A stretch of DNA of 64,000 nucleotides from contig WPIO01000007.1 of NCBI GenBank assembly GCA_009760855.2, forward strand, positions 11,719,501 to 11,783,500. Direction: 5' to 3'. The stretch's first letter is position 1. Each line of letters opens with the position of its first letter. The translations under genes and the position numbers were made by a program. The DNA comes from Cristatella mucedo (taxonomy: Eukaryota; Bryozoa; Phylactolaemata; Cristatellidae). The notes below the pieces were generated by a model that was not told the DNA's origin, did not search any database, and saw only the letters and a list, made by a program, of their open reading frames with translations. Positions 55,460 to 64,000 of the stretch are shown piece by piece.

Positions 55460-57300
55460 GGCCTGGTGCTGGCACTGGCTAGTCAGTCGGCGGCTAAGTG
55501 CAGTCGACGACGCGACGCCCTCTCTGGCGAACATCGACGCACGCCTGCGATCGAGCATCAATCATCACGACGAGCACACCGGTCGACAGCAAGAAAACTG
55601 TGGAACCGCTTGAAATTGCGTACAGAATTCCGTCAGAATGGCATTGAAGCGCGAGTACTTCCCACGACGAGAGCTGCGAGACACGACGAGAACACGCGAG
55701 AACTTCCCACGACGAGAACTGCGAGACACGACGAGAACACGCGAGAACTTCCCACGACATGCGATGAGCCGTCTGCCATCGCGCGCGCTGCACCAGCCTC
55801 GGCGAGACTCGGCGAGCGCAGCGAAGGCAAGCGAGGATTGCCTCCAACAGCATCCGAGTCAAAGCATTCACCATAACGCAAGCAAGAGGAAAAGTGACGC
55901 AGCCGCCTGACGGAGGCGAAGGCCGGAGTTGTTGACAGCTCCGGAGCTGCGACGGCTCTCGGGAGACCCGCGCGCACGCGACCTTGCCGGAATCTTAGCC
56001 GGAAGCTCCGCTTTCGTTCGTTGACAGGCTGCAGGATCGGCAAAAGATGGCGCTGGCGGCTGCTTGAAGAGAAGGCGAGACGAGACCGAGACGAGCGCAC
56101 GTCGCGGCCGATGAGAGCGCTGCAAAATAAATCTGCGAAGCCGATCGCCTTTACTGCTCTCGCTGCCCAGCATCGATCGCCTCGATGCTCCAGGCCGCCC
56201 GCCCGGTCGCTAACGCTCTCTCGCGAGTAGTCAAACTGTCATTCCCGGCGCCGCCGCCCCCACCCCCACCCCGCTAGCTCGAACCGAGGCTCTCGCGTAG
56301 ACGTGCGCTCGGCGCGGCGAAAGCGACTCGGTAGCTTCGCGCGCGCGGCGACGCCTGGCGCGCGGCCGAGTGCGTCTCGGCGATAGTCGGCCAGCGGGCG
56401 GGCGGGCGCTGACGAACGCGAGCGGCTCAAGGATGCCCCCTCCCCGGCGCTGATTGTCAATGCGCGTGCCAGAAAATATGGGTCACCAACAAAGTGGGTC
56501 GTTGCTTCGCTAATGAACGCCAACGAAGGCGAGCGGCGAACCGGCGGGGACGGCCCGAGGCCGCCGTCGCACAGCCGCCCTGGGCGGCTACAAGTCGTAG
56601 CTTCTCAGAGAGTCGTGTCCGTCTAGCGTGCGAAATAAGACTCGCCCGTCAGGCGCCGCGCGAGCGCGGTGGGGAGCAGCGCCTGACCGCTTACGTGACC
56701 CGAACCTTTACTCATCCAACGGGCGGCCTCGAGAGAGAGATTGCCCTGCAAGCGTCCCTCGTCGCGACGGAGCAATATTATGCGCATCGCTTCGAGGACT
56801 CTGTAAAAATGGTCCGTAGTAAAAATAAAAATAAAAGAGTCCAGCGTTTTGTAGCACGCCATACGGCTGTGAATCGATTCCCTTATGGTCTGTCTTCGCG
56901 AGATGTGGCAAGAAATCTGAACGAGTTGCGGGAATGGTTTTTATTTCGACGACTCCGTCGGCTCGCTGTTACTGAGTGGCCACTCGCGGCTCAGGCGACG
57001 CGGCGACGGACTATCGGCGCGGTTCATTTAGTAGGCGCGAAGCGGCCGGAACTCGGCTCGTTACGAGCGCTTTCGGCGTGCCTGCACGCTCAATGAGGCA
57101 ACAGCATCTCACGCCGCTGTGCTAAGAGCACCGCGGCGTGGCTGCAGCCGACTAAACTTTGCAGTAGCAGCAGCAGAGCAACGTGGGGCGATAAAGTGCC
57201 GACCAAGCCTGTGGCGGGGGTCGGCGAAGTGCGGCTCAGACGAGTCCGAGGCTCAGTCCGAGGCTGCGAGGAGGTCTCTCTCCGCGTGGCTCAAATGGCT
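55460..57300. other. CpG-rich domain, no gene recognised
   Basis: CpG-dense DNA. A 200-codon ORF (56494-57096 +) lacks a known domain; a 172-codon ORF covers the 45-bp tandem repeat. YY1-like AAGATGGCG lies at 56044-56052. Confidence 0.4.
55650..55760. repeat. 45-bp tandem repeat, about 2.4 copies
   Basis: Units begin at 55650, 55695 and 55740 with CGCGAG[AT]ACTTCCCACGAC. The period is 15 codons. An ORF at 55638-55910 reads it as RENFPRRELRDTTRT. Coding status is unknown. Confidence 0.85.
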
Positions 57301-57376
57301 CTCTGCAGCGCAGAGCCTGAGAGTCAATGTCAGGCTTGAGCGCTCTCACAGAGGAGCTCCTCAACACGCCCAGACA

Positions 57377-57379
<3 letters not shown>

Positions 57380-57457
<78 letters not shown>
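57380..57457. repeat. (CT)n tract
   Basis: Nearly 80 bp of pure CT repeat. Confidence 0.95.
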
Positions 57458-57458
<1 letters not shown>

Positions 57459-57849
57459 AAGTCCGGCGAGCGTTTCTACGGACGGCAGGCGAGGGCTGCC
57501 GTAAATGGCTGAAAAATGGCAAAAAATGAAATGGATGAAAATGAAAAAAATGAAAAACGGCAAAAAGCCAATGCCAATGCCGCAGTCGTGCACGCTACGA
57601 TGGTACGACAAGCGGAACATCGCATCGTGCACCGGCTTCGCCGCACGTCTGAGTCGTACCCGCGAAATGACGCGTCCGTTCGACGCCAGACTCGGACAAG
57701 TTTAGTTCGATCGGCAGGAAAGCGTGAGCTTGCGCTAGCCCGTTTAACGAGTAGCGGAGAGATTACGAGCCCGGTAGGCGTGTTTGGTCAAGATCTGAAG
57801 GGGGCCGGCGAGGCAAAAATGGCCGCCAAGTTCAACATCCTCTGGCGTG

Positions 57850-58300
57850 TTGGAATCCTTCTTGCAGTACAAACTGACATAATAAATATGGCCTCATTAG
57901 CCTCAGGTCAAGTCCCAGCACCTTTCAAAAAAGCTGTAGTCATCCACGACTCAAGAAAGCAACACTAGACTAGTAGGAGCGTGAGCAAGATTCACTCAGT
58001 CTCCCTCCTACTGCTCTGATCAAAGACATTGGAACGAGTCGTGGCAGACCAGCTGAACTCATACGTTAAAACTTCAAACCCTGCTAGCAAGTTCCAATAG
58101 GATTTTAGAGCTAATCGCTCCACAGAGCTTAGGTTTTACAATAAACTTCTCAGAATGCAGAATGCAGGGTAGAGTCCCTCTCCTTGTTCTGTTCGATCTT
58201 AGGCATCTTTTAATACTATTGATCTATAAATCCTTCCCGAAAGCCTCTCATCTCGCCTGGGCATCACTGAAACTGCACTGCAACGGTTTCAGTCTTACCT
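57850..58300 (+). mobile_element. LINE-A RT N-terminal fragment
   Basis: Gives TDIINMASLASGQVPAPFKK, AVVIHDS, then in shifted frames SKTLERVVADQLNSYVK and FRANRSTE, followed by a degraded block before RT motif A. Frameshifted and truncated at both ends. Confidence 0.75.
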
Positions 58301-58794
58301 CAGTGGCGGAATCCAGAGTATAGATGTGAACGTCAAAATTACAGAAGCAACCAAAACGTGGCTCTTAGTGGCAGCCAATCGGTTAAGATGACTTGGCAGC
58401 GTACATGTAGTAGCAGCATGTGTGCTTTTGAAAAAAAAACAATACTTGTATTTGCGTAAGACCGCTACATATTTTTTTTGCTGCAGTGCGATTGGAGAGA
58501 TCATTGGAACACTAGAGAAGAAAGACGAAAACTCTTGGATCGTGGCTACATCTGTGACCCAAGCGTCTAGATATGAAAAGGATAGTTCACATGTGAGCAT
58601 AAAGAAGTCCGATTAGAAAAGAAGTGAAGTAATAAATATAGTTACCTTGATTTCGGGTTAGTTAAAATCTCTGCTTTCGATGACGGCGATGCCATCCGTT
58701 AGCCCAGGCGATTATAAGGACGACAGCAATAAGAAGGTATTCAGCTATACCGTGGGCCTGGTATATAGTGCTTCACTATCATGTGATACATATT
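58301..58794. other. unassigned sequence, no gene seen
   Basis: ORFs of 64 and 101 codons lack recognisable domains. Confidence 0.45.
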
Positions 58795-59165
58795 AGTACT
58801 GTGATGAATGTATCTCCGTCCATAACTTCCTAAAGCCACGAGGACTTTGTGGGTGCGACGCTTGAGAGTTTTCTATTGCACGCTTAAAGCCTACGCGGCC
58901 ATGATTGTTCAAACGGAAGTCAACAGACTTCATCGCATATGTAAAAGAGTAAGTGATAAGTGTAGCTGAGTCAGGAGGGCAGTTTAAGCAGTGAACAGCA
59001 TCAAGTATCAGCTCAAGACGGCTGAAAAGGATGTGCCACAGTCGGCAGCAGACGGGTAGATGACGTTGCCCAAGAATTGTGGAAGTGATTTGTACAGTCT
59101 TGGGCCTGCAGGGCAAAATCGTCTGTCACAAATGGTATTGAAAGCCAAGGAATAGGTGTCTTGGA
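58795..59165 (-). mobile_element. LINE-B 3' fragment, diverged
   Basis: Forward-strand words shared with other LINE-B 3' ends: CCACGAGGACTTTGTGGGTG, CAACAGACTTCATC, GCTGAGTCAGGAGGGCAGTT, CAGTCGGCAGCAGA and CAGTCTTGGGCCTGCAG. Confidence 0.75.
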
Positions 59166-59526
59166 GCTAAGAAAAAATGAGCGTTTAGTTGAGCCCGATA
59201 GTTGGATCCACAACCTCCAAAATCCGAGGCTCTTGTAAACTCATCCACTATGGCCGGTGGGTGCCAAACCCCTTGGGAAGCAACAACGAGGAGCAGGGTT
59301 AGGTCAATTTAAGTTTTCCCCTAGTAATACTTGCCAATGCTGTTACTTTGAAATTCTACATCCTCCTGACTAAGGCAGCCATAGAGTGATTACTAGCACT
59401 TGCTGAATTACGATGTGTAGGAGTCGGATATGCCATACTTACTAATTAGTTCACTGTACGCTGTGCTTCGAACCGGCTAGTCGTGCTTTGGGCTTCGAAT
59501 GATAGAGCTGTACGCTCTGTATTGCG
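59166..59526. other. unassigned sequence, no gene seen
   Basis: No gene or repeat family is recognised. Confidence 0.45.
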
Positions 59527-59712
59527 CTGTAAAATAAAATCCTAGCTGATTAAACAGCCTACTTTTGTATAGCAACAGAAGAGCCTTTATGGCTATCGCC
59601 ACCGCTTGCAGTGGCGATAAAGAATCGCCCACCGCAGGAATCGAACCCACGACCTCGGCCCCGAGGTCGTGAAAGCGACCGCCTAACCTAGTGTGAGCCA
59701 TCACGGCTCACC
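59527..59712 (-). mobile_element. SINE-1 copy, best-preserved
   Basis: Minus strand: head GGTGAGCCGTGATGGCTCAC with A box, GACCTCGGGGCCGAGG, canonical B box GGTTCGATTCC, core GCGGTGGGCGATTC, AGCGGTGGCGATAGCC, AAAGGCTCTTCTGTTGC and the end GGCTGTTTAATCAGCTAGG. It serves here as the family reference. Confidence 0.9.
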
Positions 59713-60899
59713 GGTACGCATCCAACTCTCCGTGGCTGTCGAATAGATTGCTGTCCGCTAAGGAAATGAGCTTGTCATATTAAGGTAGCTGCACTCGTGA
59801 TCACTGCAGCACTCTACTACCGGTATGCACACCTGAATGCGTCGAGGCGCTGCATCGGACTCGCGAACTGTGCTCCGTGGCACCACCTCTATGAGAAGTC
59901 ACACCTCTACAGGAAGTAGCTAGGCTGTGAGTGCTGTGATTGCGGAAATAAAGGTCTTTGGTGCATGAGCCTCTGCGTCGCATTTTCAAATGCTAACGTT
60001 TGGTGCCAAAGATGAGATACATGCTGAGTACCCTTGGCTGTGGCCTTGTGCCAGTCCCAATATCTCTTACTATTAAGACGAGCATTGTTAGAAAGGACCG
60101 TCGCTAGTGCTGTCGTTGTGGCCTATTGATTTTAGTGCCAACGCGAGAGCTAGCCCGTTCGTAAGAATTGCGAGCATTATCCCTTTCGAAATAGATGGGC
60201 ATGTGACAAGCACTCTTCGAGGAATTGGTTGGCACAAGCTGTTCGAGGAATTGCGTGCTTAAAGAGTGGATTGGCTACTTTATCTGCCAAAATGGTACAT
60301 TTATTCACGACTTCCGGACTGTGCCCCTAGTCGTCTGACGCTCGCTCAAAATTTTGCAGATCTTCTGGTGCTGGGTTAAGAGCATAGCAGCCGAACCAGA
60401 CCAATTCTTTCTCTCATCACTAGCTCGGCATCAAGTATCAAATATACCTCAAAATCATCTCTCTGACTTACACTTTACTTCACTCGTCTTCGCTTGCATT
60501 ATCGGAACACCTCTCTCCCCACTGATCTCTCGCACCATCTGCTCCTCGGGTTCCACTCATCTTGCCCTATCAACGCACTAGATTTTAATCTTTTAGTGAT
60601 CGGCCCTTTAATTTGCATCTGTCAAAAGTCAACTTTGGAACACAATTTCGATTTCTGCCACCACCTGCCTAATACTTTGAATCGTGTATGAGTCAGTTGA
60701 AAATGAATGTTTCCCCTCAACTTTCCAGCGCCACCTTTAGTTTGCTTCTCGTTTGCTTTGCGTGCATCCTTATCTGTCTCTAATTCAGTACGTGTTAATA
60801 GCCAGAGAACTTGTATACCGGCTGCCCCCCTACCTACAGAGCAGCTTTTGCAAGGATTATCTAAGCATTATACCGTGCATGTTTTTTACCTTTAGTTCT
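59713..60899. other. unassigned sequence, no gene seen
   Basis: Short ORFs only (up to 75 codons), with no recognised domain or repeat. Confidence 0.45.
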
Positions 60900-60988
60900 C
60901 GCTTCTGCATGGAGTCGCAATACGCCTAGATAGGGATTTGGTTCTCTTGTGGTGCTATGAAAATGAGCTATTATTATTAAGCAAGAAA
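60900..60988 (+). mobile_element. LINE-A/SINE-2 tail fragment
   Basis: CAATACGCCTAGATAGGGAT, TTGGTTCTCTTGTGGTGCTA and ATTATTATTAAG keep the terminal stem-loop layout in diverged form. Confidence 0.55.
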
Positions 60989-61289
60989 TTCCTCCGCTGA
61001 CTGTGCGAAAATTAGTTAGCCGTGCTAAACTGAGCTTAGGCGAATTGCCTACCAGTGCCATGCTGAACTTGATCAAATTTGAGCAACTACTTACCTCGAT
61101 AGCTTCGTATACAATACTTACAGCTACTGAGCGTCCCATAGAATTGTGGCATCCGCTTATTTATAGTACCCCTGCTCTGGGTGCAGAGACGTTATATTTG
61201 GAGCAACGGTTAGCTGCAGCGATATCGGAACTAAAATATGCTATTAGCCTACAGTCTAGCTCGAGTAATGCTGAGGTTACTAAGATGCA

Positions 61290-61740
61290 GGAGCTCAGAT
61301 GTGCTAATGCCACATTACACCGCTTCTCGCCGACTCGCACGTGCTCCTCATTATTCTCTTGCACCAGACTACCTACAAAAACTAATTACCGCTTAGGCTA
61401 GGCGTAGTACCACTCGCTCTGATGACTCAAGTCTTTAGCTATGCCTATAACCAAACTCAAATCCTCTGGAGACCGAGCCTTAAGTTCGTTCTGTCCCATC
61501 GCCCGGAACTCCCAACTAGCGTCATGGCATCCCCTGACTCGACGACATTTAAAAAATCCCCTAAAACGCATTTGCTCCTCACAGCATTTGCTGAGTCCGT
61601 AAACATTGTCCACTGTTCTGACGCTGTGCATGCTATGCCAAGATTATTTATCGCTTCCTTTTGCCACGTGTTTGAAGTTACTAGAAAACGATTTGGCTCA
61701 CTTTTGGCGCTTACAAATATAATATTATCAGTAATGATGA
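61290..61740 (+). mobile_element. LINE-A ORF2 C-terminal fragment
   Basis: ACATTACACCGCTTCTCGCC, AAATCCTCTGGAGACCGAGC, GCATCCCCTGACTCGACGAC and TTTAAAAAATCCCC match the LINE-A C-terminal region. Read as SPDSTTFKKSPKTHLLLTAF. The tail is degraded. Confidence 0.7.
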
Positions 61741-63029
61741 TCGTGGGAAAACGCTCAATTGTCGGTAATCCAGACGATGCGAGCTTCGATAGTATTACCA
61801 ATGTAGCTCAGACGCAGACTGTTTCTAATTCTTAGTGTTGAAGTAGGAACAGCCTGTACGATTTCACGCGAGAGCACTAAAGCTGCTGCTGGTACAGTGC
61901 AGGTAGGTGTCTGGTAACTCGGCCTTAGCTGACGATGTGATACAGCAAAGTCGATTTGACAAAGTTATCGTCCTTCCTGTGCCGTTTATTCCGCCCGCGG
62001 AGCCTGTGAATATTGTAACATGCTTTGAAACCGCTTCCGTATGATCTTCTGACGTCGCGGTACGATGCTCGTCCGATGCAAGTGAAGCTGCTTAGCTTAT
62101 CTGCAACGTTTCCGGTGACGTTGCCTGCGGTAGGAGTCTCGTGACTTTTGCCCACCCTCGCCACGTACCGGTTGATGAGGGCGCGGGGTGTCAGTTTATT
62201 CATCTTTGAAGACTGCCCGTAGTGTGCAGTTACGGCCGATTCTATAGGTCGGAAAGGGGCTCGCGGTCACACACGTCGGCATTGGCTAGACTATGACATC
62301 GCAGCTAGCTGCTGGCCAGTGCAGTAAATCAGCGGCGCAGCGGCAGCGGCGTCTCATCGTCGGAATCCAACCCGGGAATCTGCTGCCCACACGCAGTCCG
62401 CTCGCCACTCTCAGCTGCCGCACGCACCTGCCGGCGATCAATCTGCACCTGCGGCTAATTTCTTCCCTACACGCAGCTTGATCTTTTCAGCTACGAGCAA
62501 CTGCCTGCTGGTATGCTACTTTTAGCAGTTTCGATTCCTCAGCGACCACGTGTTCACACCCATCACAAAGTGCGAACGCCGTCCGGTAGATCCGCGATAG
62601 ATGGCGACGAGGCACTTTAAATTAGCTTGAGCTCCGCACCTACAGAACAGCCAGCGCCAGCAGGCTGGTCGAGGGCCGAGCCGACCGGAAGCACTTTCCT
62701 TGAACGGCGGCCGGCTAGCTTTAAGAGCGCCATCAATCGGCTTGAAGTTGCATCACCTTCGAGGATCGGTCTCATTGACCCAGTGGCTATAATGTGAGAT
62801 CTTTTTCCGAACCTCTGTACTTGTCCGCAGTGTCTCGCAGGTAATAATTAATTTTAGCCACCTGCTGGAGATTTTCATGTAGGATAAAACCCGAGTTTTC
62901 ACGTCAGTCTAGTTTCTTCTGTTTCAACCAATAGGAAACAGCCTCTGCTACAAGTATCCTTAGAACTACACTAAAGCGCTTTCACGTGCAGTTGAATTCT
63001 TGTAATGTTGACGACGATCCTAGATACTG
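61741..63029. other. unassigned sequence, no gene seen
   Basis: No gene or repeat family is recognised. Confidence 0.45.
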
Positions 63030-63205
63030 CCACTAACCACACTTGCATGCTATCCCTATGCATGTCACCCGTAACCGTGTTATTCATGTTGTTTATCCAG
63101 CACGATATGGCTCATCATTCAATCGCGTTTCCCTTTGCAGCAAATGTATAGCGCTTAGAAAAAGATTGAGTTCTCTGAAGGCGCTTTATCAAGTGCATTA
63201 TTATT
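63030..63205 (+). mobile_element. LINE-A 3' tail fragment
   Basis: GCCACTAACCACACTTGCAT, CATGTCACCCGTAACCGTG, TAGCGCTTAGAAAAAGATTG ... AAGGCGCTTTATCAAGTGC and an ATT tail. Confidence 0.8.
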
Positions 63206-63417
63206 ATTTATCAAGTGCATTAATATAGAAAGGCTGGGCTTAATTTCCTACAGAAACTTTTTGACTAGTCTGAAACAGTAAACTCACCACTAGGATCTTG
63301 GTAGTTCAGCTCCGCACTGCTCCGCACTGCTCCCCCCTGCGTATTCGGACTTCATGCTACTATCGTCGATAAATGTTTACTTCTGTCGACCTAAAATTTA
63401 GTCTGAAAGCACTTAAA

Positions 63418-63575
63418 CGCCGAGCTGGTTTGGTCAAGCGGTTAAGGTGCTCGCCCCAACCAAGGTCTGACTGAGGTCGTGGGCTCGAGCCCCGAGGCAT
63501 ATGTGAAGCGCCTGAATAGAGATTAAGTTCACTTGGGGCGCTTGAGGCTATATAAACGAATTATATTTTTTCTAT
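63418..63575 (+). mobile_element. SINE-2 copy, reference quality
   Basis: GAGCTGGTTTGGTCAAGCGG (A box), GTTAAGGTGCTCGCCCC, CTGAGGTCGTGGG, GGGCTCGAGCCCC (B box), GCATATGTGAAGCGCCTGAA, AGAGATTAAGTTCACTTGG, GGCGCTTGAGGCTATATAAA and a T-rich end. Confidence 0.9.
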
Positions 63576-64000
63576 TTCATTAAGCACATGTCGGCTTTAC
63601 GTTGCGATGTCGATGCGTTCAATTGCAGCGCGGCTTAGAGAAAACCGAGTCCGGCTTCCAGTTATCCTTTGACCGAGCTGCATTCTTGTAACTATTATGG
63701 CTCATGCTCATGCGGAGAATGGCATCGTTGATATGCCAGCGAAACGAGTTATGCATTCAGCAGCCATGCGCTGCTTTTCCAGGTGCCCCTTCAGCAAAAT
63801 AGGTCTGAAGGTGAACTCGAAGCATCTGGACTGGTATTGAGGCTGTATTCGATGCTGGCCGACCAATGCTATCGTTCTGACTTCAGCTTGTCGATTTTGT
63901 GCAGCTGAGCTTCCCCACTATTCAGTCGTAAGACAAAATTAAAATTAGCCAGCTCGCACTGTTTGGCATAATTATAGCGCAATATTGGTCGAGTTTACTC
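63576..64000. other. unassigned sequence, no gene seen
   Basis: No gene or repeat family is recognised before the window ends. Confidence 0.45.

Noticed and set aside
59527-59712. True tRNA gene suggested by A and B boxes
   Set aside because: The acceptor stem does not close, and the same head with the same body recurs about a dozen times, so it is a SINE.

Overview
The window is animal nuclear DNA from a lophotrochozoan (spiralian). The evidence is one two-exon Hox gene on the + strand, at 23425-23950 and 27454-27758. Its homeodomain is Antennapedia-class and is followed at once by the pentapeptide KLTGP, the Lox5 'parapeptide' that marks the lophotrochozoan ftz/Hox6 ortholog. The phylum cannot be settled from this sequence. 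CpG is not visibly depleted and long pure CG runs survive, so much of this DNA is probably unmethylated in the germ line.

Layout. 1-6.9 kb, 12.4-15.9 kb, 18.6-21.4 kb, 30.2-32.6 kb and most of 42-64 kb are filled with decayed retroelements. There are two abundant L2/CR1-like LINE groups, called here LINE-A (3' tail ends in ATT repeats) and LINE-B (a different 3' end), plus one LINE-C copy. There are also two tRNA-derived SINE families with A and B boxes, SINE-1 and SINE-2. SINE-2 ends in the same stem-loop tail as LINE-A, which suggests LINE-A machinery mobilised it. Several copies are nested. None has an intact open reading frame for a full element; the best is a 281-codon 5'-truncated reverse transcriptase at 50702-51547.

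Between the retroelement belts lie GC- and CpG-rich domains (7.4-12.3, 17.4-18.3, 22.7-24.4, 26.6-30.1, 34.0-37.0, 39.2-40.2 and 55.5-57.3 kb). Apart from Lox5 I recognise no protein in them, although long ORFs occur by composition. Long GA/CT, GACA, TA and poly-C tracts are scattered throughout.

The Lox5 neighbourhood (about 21.0-30.6 kb) has no recognisable LINE and only three SINE copies at its edges or inside it. Structures of possible regulatory interest cluster there and just upstream. They are a run of back-to-back inverted repeats (17526-17742), a TATA + CRE/E-box module with three YY1/Pho-like motifs spaced exactly 26 bp apart (18438-18561), a perfect 28-bp palindrome (21781-21808), two identical hairpins about 75 nt before the homeodomain exon (27330-27381), and two tandem Pumilio-type elements in the predicted 3' UTR (27939-27955). 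No other homeobox is present, so neighbouring Hox genes, if linked, lie more than 23 kb upstream and 36 kb downstream. All repeat boundaries and copy assignments were made by eye.
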